Below, in pieces: positions 47,707 through 55,760 of a stretch of DNA of 64,000 nt. The stretch lies in the NCBI RefSeq assembly GCF_016734765.1, contig NZ_JAERQE010000003.1:124001-188000 (forward strand). The letters run 5' to 3'. The stretch's first letter is position 1. Each line of letters starts with the position of its first letter. A program made the position numbers and the translations under genes. The stretch comes from Microvirga soli (GTDB taxonomy: Bacteria; Pseudomonadota; Alphaproteobacteria; Rhizobiales; Beijerinckiaceae). Below the pieces are notes generated by a model. That model saw nothing but the letters and a program-made list of their open reading frames with translations, was not told the DNA's origin and searched no databases.

Positions 47707-48189
47707 ATGACCCTCTCGATCCGTAAAGCCGAGCCACCCGACGCTTCGCTCATCTTCCGTTTCATCCGGGAACTTGCCGAGTATGAACGGCTGGCGCATG
47801 AGGTCGATGCGACGGAGGCTGACATCGCGAAGGCGCTCTTCGGCCCCAACCCGCGCGTCTTTGCCGATATCGCTGAATGGGGCGGCGAGCCTGCTGGCTT
47901 TGCCCTATGGTTCTATAACTTCTCCACCTTTCGCGGGCGCCACGGGATCTATCTTGAGGATCTCTTCGTGAAACCGGAACTGCGCTCCAAGGGGATCGGC
48001 CGGGCCCTGTTGCGGCATCTGGCCGGCCGGTGCCTAGCAGAAGGGCTGGCACGCCTCGAATGGTGGGTGCTCGATTGGAACGAGCCGGCGCTCAAGGTCT
48101 ACCGTTCGATCGGGGCGGTTCCGATGGACGAGTGGACGGTTCAGCGGGTGACGGGCGAGGCCCTGCAACGACTGGCGGAGGAGCCATGA
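47707..48189 (+). CDS. GNAT-family N-acetyltransferase
   Basis: 160 residues with the acetyl-CoA binding motif DLFVKPELRSKGIGRALLRHL and the C-terminal LEWWVLDWNEPALKVYRSIGA strand-helix. This resembles spermidine/thialysine acetyltransferase-like members, but substrate cannot be fixed. Its stop overlaps the folA ATG (ATGA), implying coupling. Confidence 0.9.
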   Translation: MTLSIRKAEPPDASLIFRFIRELAEYERLAHEVDATEADIAKALFGPNPRVFADIAEWGGEPAGFALWFYNFSTFRGRHGIYLEDLFVKPELRSKGIGRALLRHLAGRCLAEGLARLEWWVLDWNEPALKVYRSIGAVPMDEWTVQRVTGEALQRLAEEP

Positions 48190-48698
48190 CCATTCCCCTC
48201 ATCCTTGTGGTCGCGATGGCCGAGAATGGCGTCATCGGGCGGGACAACCGCCTGCTCTGGCGGATCAAGACCGACATGGGACGCTTTCGCCGCCTCACCA
48301 TGGGCAAGCCGATGATCATGGGACGCAAGACGTTTCAATCGATCGGCAAGCCGCTGCCGGGCCGGGAGACCATCGTGCTGACCCGCGACGAAGGGTTTTC
48401 TGCCGAGGGGGTGCATGTGGTCCACACGTGGGAAGAGGCTGTGGCCAAAGGGGAAGAACTCGCGGTCAGGGCGGGAGCCGAGGCGGTCGCCGTGGCCGGT
48501 GGGGCGGAGATCTATGGGCTGGCCCTGCCGCATGTGCAGACTCTCTTCCTGACGCAGGTCCATACGGCGCCCGAGGGCGACGCGGTCTTTCCATCCTTCG
48601 ACCGGTCACACTTTCGCGAGGTCAAGCGCGAGGACCATCCGAAAGGACCGGATGACGAGCATCCATTTACCTTTATTGATCTCGAAAGACGCCGTTGA
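48186..48698 (+). CDS. folA: Dihydrofolate reductase
   Basis: NADPH-dependent reduction of dihydrofolate to tetrahydrofolate. The ATG at 48186 follows GGAGGAG and overlaps the GNAT stop, giving 170 residues. ILVVAMAENGVIGRDNRLLW is the N-terminal substrate site, then MIMGRKTFQSIGKPLPGRE and VAVAGGAEIYGLALP with the GG cofactor loop. With thyA it closes the thymidylate cycle in one cluster. Confidence 0.96.
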   Translation: MTIPLILVVAMAENGVIGRDNRLLWRIKTDMGRFRRLTMGKPMIMGRKTFQSIGKPLPGRETIVLTRDEGFSAEGVHVVHTWEEAVAKGEELAVRAGAEAVAVAGGAEIYGLALPHVQTLFLTQVHTAPEGDAVFPSFDRSHFREVKREDHPKGPDDEHPFTFIDLERRR

Positions 48699-48836
48699 GC
48701 CGACTCACGGTTGACGAAGCGGTTCAGAATCCCCAATTCGCAGGCTTGACAGGCGGAAGAGGCAACACCCACAACCGTCTCAAGTTTCTTATCGGCCGTC
48801 CCGGCCGGTCTCTTCGTAAGTGAGGAAAGGCGTCCT

Positions 48837-49982
48837 ATGCCTTGGAGTAACCAAAGCGGCGGCGGTGGCCCCTGGGGGCAGCGCGGCGGATCGGGAGGCG
48901 GCAAGAGCCCATGGGGTTCGGGCGGCCCGCAGGGGAACGGCAATCCTCCGGATCTTGAAGATATCCTGCGCCGCAGTCAGGACCGGCTGAAGAACTTCAT
49001 CCCTGGCGGCTCCATGGGAGGCCGGGGTCTGATCGTTCTCGTCCTGGGCGTCATCGCCGTCTGGCTGCTCACCGGCTTCTACACGGTCCGACCCAACGAG
49101 GTCGGTATCAACATGATCTTCGGCAGCTATACGGGAACGTCGGGCGAGGGCCTGCGCTACAACCTGCCTTACCCGATCGGCCGCGTGATGAAGCCTAACG
49201 TTACCGCCCAGCAGCGGGTCGAAGTGGGATATCGCTCCACCCCGACAGGCCAGGGTCGTGCGCGCGACGTGATCGAAGAGAGCCTGATGCTCACCGCCGA
49301 CGAGAACATCGTCGATATCGATTTCGATGCCGTGTGGCAGATCAATCCGGCCCGTCCGCAGGATTACGTATTCAACCTGCAGAACCCTGACGGCACCATC
49401 AAGTCGGTGGCTGAGAGCGCCATGCGCGAGGTCATCGGCCGCCGCAACATCCAGGCCATTCTCACCACCGAGCAGGCGAGCGTTGCCCAGGAGGTGCGCG
49501 AGATCATGCAGGAAGCCCTGGATGCCTATGGCGCCGGCGTGCTGATCAACGTAGTCCAGCTCCAGGCGGTCAGGCCGCCGTCGGAAGTCCAGCAGGCCTT
49601 CTACGACGTCAACGCCGCTCAGCAGGATGCGGTGCGCGTGCAGAACGAGGCAGGCGCCTTCGCCAGCCGCGTTGTTCCGGAATCTCGAGGCGAGGCTGCT
49701 CGCACCATTCAGCAGGCAGAAGGCTATCGTGAGCAGGCGGTGGCTGATGCGAGCGGTCAGGCTGCTCGTTTCCGCCAGGTCTATGAGGAGTACCGCAAGG
49801 CTCCGGATGTCAGCCGCGAGCGAATCTTCATCGAGACCATGGAGCGCGTTTACGGCGGCGTCGACAAGATCATCGTCGACCAGAACGGTCAGGGTGTGGT
49901 GCCCTTCCTGCCGCTCAACCAGATGCAGCAACGCACGCAGCCCCAGGGCAACGCAGCTAACCCGCAGGGAGCTACCCGATGA
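48837..49982 (+). CDS. hflK: FtsH protease modulator HflK
   Basis: SPFH/prohibitin-like inner-membrane protein that with HflC caps FtsH and restrains it. In 381 residues: a Gly/Ser/Pro-rich cytoplasmic N terminus, one membrane segment near residues 61-80 (GLIVLVLGVIAVWLLTGFYT), then the periplasmic SPFH domain (VRPNEVGINMIFGSYTG; VAESAMREVIGRRNIQAIL) and a coiled-coil C-terminal part. The stop overlaps the hflC ATG. Confidence 0.95.
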   Translation: MPWSNQSGGGGPWGQRGGSGGGKSPWGSGGPQGNGNPPDLEDILRRSQDRLKNFIPGGSMGGRGLIVLVLGVIAVWLLTGFYTVRPNEVGINMIFGSYTGTSGEGLRYNLPYPIGRVMKPNVTAQQRVEVGYRSTPTGQGRARDVIEESLMLTADENIVDIDFDAVWQINPARPQDYVFNLQNPDGTIKSVAESAMREVIGRRNIQAILTTEQASVAQEVREIMQEALDAYGAGVLINVVQLQAVRPPSEVQQAFYDVNAAQQDAVRVQNEAGAFASRVVPESRGEAARTIQQAEGYREQAVADASGQAARFRQVYEEYRKAPDVSRERIFIETMERVYGGVDKIIVDQNGQGVVPFLPLNQMQQRTQPQGNAANPQGATR

Positions 49983-50923
49983 ACGGCTCGACTCTTCGCA
50001 CGGGCCTCCTGATCCTGTTGGGCCTGATCGCCATCGTTCTCTACAGCTCGATCTTCATCGTGCAGCAAACCCAGTACGCGCTGGTGCTGCGCTTCGGTGC
50101 GGTGCAATCCGCCATCTCGGAACCCGGCTTGAAGTTCAAGCTGCCGCTGGTCGACAACGTCACCTATTTCGAGAAGCGGGTGCTCGATCTCGACCTGCCG
50201 GTCCAGACCCTTCTGTCGGCTGACCGGCAGAATCTGGAGGTCGATGCCTTCACCCGCTACCGGATCATTGATCCACTGCGGTTCTATCAGGCTGTCGGCA
50301 ATGTTGCTCTGGCGAACCAGCGACTGCAGAGCTTCACGAACTCAGCCATGCGTAACGTTCTGGCCAGCGCCTCGCGCGATGCCATCGTGCGCACCGAGCG
50401 TTCCGTCCTGATGAATCGCATCCAGGATGATGTGAACCGGCAGGCGGGAAGTCTCGGTATCGAGATGATCGACGTGCGCCTGACACGGGTCGATCTGCCG
50501 GCTGCGAACAGCCAGGCGGTGTATCAGCGGATGCGCACCGAGCGTGAGCGCGAAGCGGCCGATATCCGGGCCAACGGTCAGCAGCAGGCCCAGACGATCC
50601 GGGCCCGTGCCGAACGCGAGGCGACCGTGATCCGCGCTGAGGCCAATCGACAGGCTGAGGAACTGCGCGGTCAGGGCGATGCGGACCGCAACCGCATCCT
50701 CGCCGAAGCATTCGGGCAGGATCCGGAATTCTTCTCCTTCTACCGGTCCATGCAGGCTTATGAGACCGGTTTGAAGGCGGGCGACACCCGCCTCGTGTTG
50801 AGCCCGGATTCCGATTTCTTCCGCTATTTCAATGATCCGACGGGTCAGCGCGGTCGCGGAGCCTCCCCAGCCCGACCGGCCCCTGCTCAGCCAGCGCCGG
50901 CTCAGCCGGCTCCAGCCCAATAA
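49979..50923 (+). CDS. hflC: FtsH protease modulator HflC
   Basis: Partner of HflK. 314 residues with an N-terminal anchor (LLILLGLIAIVLYSSIFIV), SPFH domain (QQTQYALVLRFGAVQSAIS; RIIDPLRFYQAVGN), an Arg/Glu/Ala-rich helix (EREREAADIRANGQQQ) and a tail of repeated Pro-Ala-Gln (APAQPAPAQPAPAQ). Overlaps hflK by ATGA. The Pro-Ala-Gln repeat is low complexity and may vary between strains. Confidence 0.95.
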   Translation: MNGSTLRTGLLILLGLIAIVLYSSIFIVQQTQYALVLRFGAVQSAISEPGLKFKLPLVDNVTYFEKRVLDLDLPVQTLLSADRQNLEVDAFTRYRIIDPLRFYQAVGNVALANQRLQSFTNSAMRNVLASASRDAIVRTERSVLMNRIQDDVNRQAGSLGIEMIDVRLTRVDLPAANSQAVYQRMRTEREREAADIRANGQQQAQTIRARAEREATVIRAEANRQAEELRGQGDADRNRILAEAFGQDPEFFSFYRSMQAYETGLKAGDTRLVLSPDSDFFRYFNDPTGQRGRGASPARPAPAQPAPAQPAPAQ

Positions 50924-50932
50924 GCCTGCCTG

Positions 50933-51124
50933 ATGTTGGACTTGATTTCAGCCCTCGGCCTCGCTCTCGCGGTCGAGGGCATTCTATTTGCGGCCTTCCC
51001 GGACGGGATGCGCCGGGCCATGTACGAGGCCGCTCACAGCCCGAGCGACCAGATGCGGATCGTCGGCATCATTTCGGCGGTGCTCGGCCTCGGGGTGATC
51101 TGGCTTGTGCGTCAGTTCGGATAG
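50933..51124 (+). CDS. DUF2065 family small membrane protein
   Basis: 63 residues with two hydrophobic segments (LDLISALGLALAVEGILFAAF and VGIISAVLGLGVIWLVRQF) matching DUF2065. It lies 9 bases after hflC. The same small gene accompanies hflKC in many proteobacteria; role unknown. Confidence 0.85.
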   Translation: MLDLISALGLALAVEGILFAAFPDGMRRAMYEAAHSPSDQMRIVGIISAVLGLGVIWLVRQFG

Positions 51125-51155
51125 ACAGAGCCCCCGCTTGCGGCGCGATGGCTGC

Positions 51156-51185
51156 TTGAATGCCGGAGCCAAGCGCCAATCTATA
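51156..51185 (+). promoter_or_regulatory. Possible promoter of degP
   Basis: TTGAAT (51156-51161), 18 bases, TCTATA (51180-51185). The CTTGAA start with CCAATCTAT could also be read as a heat-shock (RpoH) promoter, but the spacing is ambiguous. Confidence 0.35.
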
Positions 51186-51212
51186 TGCACAAACTCCGAA
51201 AGAGGATTGTCG

Positions 51213-52739
51213 ATGAACATAGCCACGAACGCGCTGGCGCCTTCCAAGGCAGTGCTGCCCCAGCGTCCCCTGCGCCGGCTTGCTGCGTACTGCTTCGCGG
51301 TCCTGACCTTGGTCGCGACAGCGATGCCGCTGCCGGTCTATGCCCGTTCAGCCCCTGAGTCCTTTGCCGATCTGGCCGACGAGGTCACGGGCGCCGTGGT
51401 CAACATCTCGGCCTCGACCACGGTTGAGGCGCGCAATCGCACCCTGCCGCAGCTGCCGCCCGGCACGCCTTTTGAGGATCTCTTTGAGGAGTTCTTCAAC
51501 CGCCGTGGCCAGGGTGGTGGCCCTGGCAGCCCCGGTGGCGAGAATTCACCCTCGCGTCCGCGCAGCTCGAATTCTCTCGGCTCCGGCTTCGTGATCGATC
51601 CGTCCGGCATCGTGGTGACCAACAATCACGTGATCGGCGATGCCAACGACATCAGCGTGATCTTCCCCGATGGCACGCGCCTGAAGGCGGAAATCGTCGG
51701 CAAGGATTCCAAGGTCGATCTGGCCGTCCTGAAGGTGAAGTCCGACAAGCCCCTCAAGGCGGTGAAGTTCGGTGATTCCGAGACCATTCGCGCGGGCGAC
51801 TGGGTGATGGCGATCGGCAATCCCTTCGGCCTTGGCGGCTCCGTGACGGCCGGCATCGTGTCGGCCCGCGGCCGGAACATCGAGTCCGGTCCCTACGACA
51901 ATTACATTCAGACGGATGCCTCCATCAACAAGGGCAATTCCGGCGGTCCGCTCTTCAACATGAATGGCGAGGTCATCGGCATCAATACGGCGATCCTCTC
52001 TCCCACCGGCGGCTCGGTGGGCATCGGCTTCGCGGTTCCCGCGTCTACTGCGGTGCCGATCATCGATCAGCTGCGCCAGTTCGGCGAGACCCGCCGCGGC
52101 TGGCTCGGCGTACGCATCCAGAACGTGGACGATCCCACCGCCGAGGCCTTGAATCTCGGTACGGCACGCGGCGCGCTCGTGGCCGGCATCGACGACAAGG
52201 GACCGGCGAAGCCCGCCGGCATCGAAGTTGGCGACGTAATCGTTCGCTTCGACGGCCGGGAGGTGAAGGATTCCCGTGACCTGCCCCGGATCGTTGCCTC
52301 CTCGCCCGTTGGCAAGGCGGTTGACGTGACGATCATCCGCAAGGGTCAGGAGATCACCCGGCAGGTGACCTTGGGACGTCTGGAAGACACCGAGAAGCAG
52401 GCCAGCCTGCAGCAGCCCTCGACCGAACCTCCGACGGCAACCCGCCAGGCTCTTGGCCTCAACATGTCCGGCATGACGGACGAGCTGCGCCGGCGCTTCA
52501 GCCTGAAGGATGACCTGAAGGGCGTGGTGATCACCCGTGTCGACCCGAACTCGGCCGCGTCCGACAAGCGGATCCAGGCCGGTGAGGTGATCGTCGAGGT
52601 CAACCAGGAGCCGGTCTCCAACCCGGCCGATGTGACCAAGAAGATCGACGACCTCAAGGCGCAGAACCGTAAGTCGGCCCTGCTTCTGGTGGCGAACGCT
52701 CAGGGCGAGGTCCGCTTCGTGGCCCTGTCCATCGAGTAA
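51213..52739 (+). CDS. degP: Periplasmic Do-family serine protease (DegP/HtrA)
   Basis: Envelope quality-control protease and chaperone. The ATG at 51213 follows AGAGGA; 508 residues. An N-terminal signal segment (LAAYCFAVLTLVATAMPLPV) ends near YARSA. The catalytic triad is intact: His139 in VVTNNHVIGD, Asp169 in KVDLAVLKV and Ser243 in NKGNSGGPLFN. Two PDZ domains follow (RRGWLGVRIQNV; DLKGVVITRVDPNSAASDK). It follows hflKC, a common alphaproteobacterial order. Confidence 0.96.
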   Translation: MNIATNALAPSKAVLPQRPLRRLAAYCFAVLTLVATAMPLPVYARSAPESFADLADEVTGAVVNISASTTVEARNRTLPQLPPGTPFEDLFEEFFNRRGQGGGPGSPGGENSPSRPRSSNSLGSGFVIDPSGIVVTNNHVIGDANDISVIFPDGTRLKAEIVGKDSKVDLAVLKVKSDKPLKAVKFGDSETIRAGDWVMAIGNPFGLGGSVTAGIVSARGRNIESGPYDNYIQTDASINKGNSGGPLFNMNGEVIGINTAILSPTGGSVGIGFAVPASTAVPIIDQLRQFGETRRGWLGVRIQNVDDPTAEALNLGTARGALVAGIDDKGPAKPAGIEVGDVIVRFDGREVKDSRDLPRIVASSPVGKAVDVTIIRKGQEITRQVTLGRLEDTEKQASLQQPSTEPPTATRQALGLNMSGMTDELRRRFSLKDDLKGVVITRVDPNSAASDKRIQAGEVIVEVNQEPVSNPADVTKKIDDLKAQNRKSALLLVANAQGEVRFVALSIE

Positions 52740-52763
52740 TCCGATCTGAGATCGACAAACAGG

Positions 52764-52785
52764 AAGGCGGCTCCAGGGCCGCCTT
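52764..52785. terminator. Bidirectional terminator between degP and serB
   Basis: AAGGCGGC (52764-52771) pairs perfectly with GCCGCCTT (52778-52785) around TCCAGG, followed on the plus strand by TCTTGTTTT. It lies 24 bases after degP and 35 bases before the 3' end of convergent serB. Confidence 0.85.
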
Positions 52786-52820
52786 TCTTGTTTTCAGGGA
52801 TGTCTCGGAACAGCCTTGGC

Positions 52821-53729
52821 TTATTCCTGCACGATCTCGCCGGCGTCGTATCCCTGCGCATAAAGCAGCGCCGACAGGTCTGCATGATCGAGCCGGGCAT
52901 GTGCCGCGGCTGCAACGGCCGGCTTTGCCCGGAAGGCTACGCCGAGGCCTGCCTCTCCCAGCATGGCGAGGTCGTTGGCGCCGTCACCCACGGCCATCGT
53001 CTCGTGCGGGGCCAAACCGAAGCGGGCGCGCAATTCGATCAAGGTCGCAAGTTTTGCCTCGCGACCGAGGATCGGCTCTTCGACAAGGCCGGCGAGCTTC
53101 TCGCCCTCCAGGATCAGATGGTTCGAACGATCCTCATGAAAGCCGATCTTCGCCCCGATGGGGCCGGTGAACAGCGTGAACCCACCTGAGACGAGGCAGG
53201 TATAGGCACCATTGGCCCGCATCGTCCGCACAAGCGCGGCTCCACCGGGTGTGAGGGTGATGCGCTTCTCGATGATCTCATCGACCACATTGACGGGCAG
53301 GTTCTTCAACAGGGCTACGCGCTCGCGCAGAGCCGGCTCGAAGGCGATCTCGCCGCGCATGGCGCGCTCGGTGATCTCGGACACTTCCGCCTTCAGCCCC
53401 ACGTAATCGGCGAGTTCGTCGATGCATTCCTGGCCGATCATGGTGGAATCCATATCAGCCAGGAAAAGGCGCTTGCGCCGGTGGGCTGACGACTGGACGA
53501 CGATGTCGATGGGCTGACCGTCCAGCGCTTGGCGCAATGCGGCCTCGATAGCTTTGATGTCCTGCGCGCCGGATATTGCAAGATCCGCCGCGATCCCCCT
53601 TGCCAGAATGGCCTGTTCCGTCTCTTGTCCAAGCGCCCGGGCCGCCCGGGTCACGATCTCGTCGGTGACGGCCGGCTGGGATGGATTGGCGATCAGGGTT
53701 GCGACGAGGGAATTCGAAGGTGACGCCAT
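52821..53729 (-). CDS. serB: Phosphoserine phosphatase SerB
   Basis: HAD-family phosphatase for the last step of serine synthesis. 302 residues: an N-terminal ACT-like region, then HAD motif [20 protein letters not shown] near residue 91 with the nucleophilic aspartate, motif [16 protein letters not shown], and motif [24 protein letters not shown]. It is divergent from miaA with a 15-base gap, so the two promoters must overlap the opposite gene or each other. Confidence 0.95.
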   Translation of the reverse strand: MASPSNSLVATLIANPSQPAVTDEIVTRAARALGQETEQAILARGIAADLAISGAQDIKAIEAALRQALDGQPIDIVVQSSAHRRKRLFLADMDSTMIGQECIDELADYVGLKAEVSEITERAMRGEIAFEPALRERVALLKNLPVNVVDEIIEKRITLTPGGAALVRTMRANGAYTCLVSGGFTLFTGPIGAKIGFHEDRSNHLILEGEKLAGLVEEPILGREAKLATLIELRARFGLAPHETMAVGDGANDLAMLGEAGLGVAFRAKPAVAAAAHARLDHADLSALLYAQGYDAGEIVQE

Positions 53730-53744
53730 TGGGGAGACCTGGCT

Positions 53745-54698
53745 GTGAGTGACGTTCGGGTCGGCGCGGTTCTCATCGCAGGGCCGACCGCATCAGGCAA
53801 GTCCGCTCTGGGCATCAGGCTGGCTCAGGCTCTCGATGGCGTGGTGATCAATGCCGATTCCATGCAGGTCTACCGGGACTTGCGGGTGATCACCGCCCGT
53901 CCTACTTCGGACGAGGAAGCCCAGGTGCCTCATCGGCTCTATGGCCATGTGGATGCCGCCTCCAACTTTTCCGTAGGCCGCTATGTGGCCGATGCCGTCA
54001 AGGTTCTGCAGGAGGTTGAGGGCAGTAAGCTGCCGATCTTCGTGGGCGGCACGGGCCTCTACTTCAAAGCCCTGACGGAGGGGCTCTCCGACATGCCGCC
54101 TGTTCCGGAGGAGGTCCGCGAGCAGGTGCGCCGGGAGAGCGAGGGATTGGAGACGCCTGAGCTTCACCGGCTTCTCCTCGAGCGCGAACCCGAAACGGCC
54201 CGGACCTTGCGTCCCTCCGACCGCTTGCGCGTGCAGCGGGCCCTTGAGATCTTCGCGGCGACCGGCCGTCCGCTTGTGTCATTCCATGGCGCCCGCGAAC
54301 CGGGCCCCCTGGCGGATCGCCCTGTCCTCAAGCTCTTCCTCGCCCCGAACCGGGATGAGTTGCGTCAGCGGATCGACCGGCGGTTTGAGTCCATGATGGA
54401 GCAGGGGGCGCTCGAAGAGGTAGAGGCCTTGGGTCGGCGGAACCTCGATCCCATGCTCCCGGCCATGCGGGCGCATGGCGTGCCCGGTCTGCTGGCGTAC
54501 CTGCGCGGAGAGATCGCCCTCAACGAGGCCATTGCCAAAGGGCAGGGGGACACGCGGCGCTATGCCAAGCGCCAGTTCACCTGGTTTCGTCATCAGCTGC
54601 CGGATTGGCAATGGGTCGAGCCCGAGCAGGGTTTCGAGGCCGTGATGGCTCGCATCAATGGCCCGTCAGATAGCCCACTGCCATCTGATAGAAGGTGA
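53745..54698 (+). CDS. miaA: tRNA dimethylallyltransferase MiaA
   Basis: Prenylates A37 of UNN-reading tRNAs. Uses a GTG start at 53745; 317 residues. P-loop [18 protein letters not shown] near residue 10, [17 protein letters not shown], the [16 protein letters not shown] motif and [10 protein letters not shown] near the C terminus are all typical. Its last 44 bases overlap the convergent RMD1 gene. Confidence 0.95.
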   Translation: MSDVRVGAVLIAGPTASGKSALGIRLAQALDGVVINADSMQVYRDLRVITARPTSDEEAQVPHRLYGHVDAASNFSVGRYVADAVKVLQEVEGSKLPIFVGGTGLYFKALTEGLSDMPPVPEEVREQVRRESEGLETPELHRLLLEREPETARTLRPSDRLRVQRALEIFAATGRPLVSFHGAREPGPLADRPVLKLFLAPNRDELRQRIDRRFESMMEQGALEEVEALGRRNLDPMLPAMRAHGVPGLLAYLRGEIALNEAIAKGQGDTRRYAKRQFTWFRHQLPDWQWVEPEQGFEAVMARINGPSDSPLPSDRR

Positions 54699-55491
54699 TG
54701 AAGATCTCGAACACGATCAGGAGAACGATGATCAGTTCGAGGCGTAAGGACCGCTCGGTGTCGATGATATCGGTCAGGGCCTGAGCCGTATCGCCCAGCA
54801 CCTCCAGCTTGCGGTGGAGCGCGGCGGCGCGCTCCTTCAACTCGTACTCGTCTTCGAGGCGGGCATAGAGACGTTCTAGGTCCGGGCGGTCCCACAGGAC
54901 GTCCGGCTTCTCCTCCACGGCGACGCCGCCGGACATGCGCTGACGGACAAGGAGGGCTTGGCCGACCTGCTTGAGGATCCTGCGGCGGTCGCGGGGGCGG
55001 CGCCCCTGTTCGGCAAGGTGCTGAACGGAGGGCTCGACGAGCTCGAAGGCTGCCGTGGCCTCCCGCTCGTCCCGGGCGAGAGTGGCGCTCTTGGACAGGG
55101 CGTCCGCGATGACGAGCAGGCGCTCGGTGGACATCTGCTTGATGTAGATCGGGCCACCCGGAGGGATCTGGTCGTCCCGGTCGGGCGAGATCTCGATAAT
55201 GGCGGTTTCTTCCTCATGACGGGCGAACTCGCCGGAAATCCGCTGGCGCAGGCTGCGGATAACCTCGTCCTCCTCCAGAGGCGTGAGGCCGACCAGAACG
55301 GCCACGCCGTAGCGGAAGAGGGCTACGAATCCGTCCTGTCCGGCTCGGAAGGCGAGGGGCGTCGTGGACAGGACGTCGCTGCGCTCCAGCCCGGCGACAT
55401 CGAGGCGATCGCCTAAGAGGAGGGCGCGGGCCGTGAGACGCAGATTCTGCGTCGGAGCCCCGGTTGATGATACGGTGTCGGTCATAGTCAT
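54655..55491 (-). CDS. RMD1 family (DUF155) membrane-anchored protein
   Basis: 278 residues. The body ([56 protein letters not shown]) matches the RMD1/DUF155 family, whose eukaryotic members are mitochondrial. It ends with one C-terminal membrane anchor ([20 protein letters not shown]), giving a tail-anchored layout. Bacterial function unknown. It overlaps the 3' end of miaA by 44 bases and is divergent from the ilv leader region. Confidence 0.85.
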   Translation of the reverse strand: MTMTDTVSSTGAPTQNLRLTARALLLGDRLDVAGLERSDVLSTTPLAFRAGQDGFVALFRYGVAVLVGLTPLEEDEVIRSLRQRISGEFARHEEETAIIEISPDRDDQIPPGGPIYIKQMSTERLLVIADALSKSATLARDEREATAAFELVEPSVQHLAEQGRRPRDRRRILKQVGQALLVRQRMSGGVAVEEKPDVLWDRPDLERLYARLEDEYELKERAAALHRKLEVLGDTAQALTDIIDTERSLRLELIIVLLIVFEIFITFYQMAVGYLTGH

Positions 55492-55551
55492 ACGACTAAA
55501 ATAGGGGGCTTAATCTAAAAGCTAAGCCGCTTCCCGCCAAGTTGCCCCCGC

Positions 55552-55580
55552 TTGACCGAATGAAATGGATCGTCTAGCGT
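55552..55580 (+). promoter_or_regulatory. Candidate promoter of the ilvB leader transcript
   Basis: TTGACC (55552-55557) with 17 bases to TAGCGT (55575-55580), or 15 bases to TCTAGC. The -35 is good, the -10 poor. A start near 55587 would put the leader peptide and attenuator on the transcript. Confidence 0.4.
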
Positions 55581-55612
55581 CTGCGCAACTTTTGAATTGA
55601 AGAGCTGCCCCA

Positions 55613-55663
55613 ATGCGCAAGCTTATTCTCGTAGTACGAGCGCCATCGACGGAGCGGGATTGA
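55613..55663 (+). CDS. ilvB leader peptide (attenuation)
   Basis: A 16-codon open frame MRKLILVVRAPSTERD with four residues in a row and one more being branched-chain (L-I-L-V-V, codons 55622-55636), preceded by AAGAGC. Its control codons stand just before CGCCATCG (55641-55648), which pairs with CGATGGCG (55677-55684), and 25 bases after its stop comes an intrinsic terminator. This is the layout of a leader peptide sensing Leu/Ile/Val supply. Confidence 0.75.
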   Translation: MRKLILVVRAPSTERD

Positions 55664-55687
55664 CCCGTATGTCCGGCGATGGCGTAC

Positions 55688-55710
55688 AGGCCCCCTCAGG
55701 GGCCTTTTTT
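55688..55710 (+). terminator. Attenuator terminator in the ilvB leader
   Basis: AGGCCCC (55688-55694) pairs with GGGGCCT (55699-55705) around CTCA, followed by TTTTTT. It is a strong intrinsic terminator 50 bases ahead of ilvB, with no gene to end upstream except the leader peptide. The competing antiterminator is not obvious to me by eye. Confidence 0.85.
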
Positions 55711-55760
55711 ATTGCCCAGATTTCTTGAGAAACAGCAGAAGAGACCGACGGAGCGAGACC

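Noticed and set aside
48699..48836. Heat-shock promoter before hflK
   Set aside because: CTTGAC near 48744 has no matching -10 at proper spacing.
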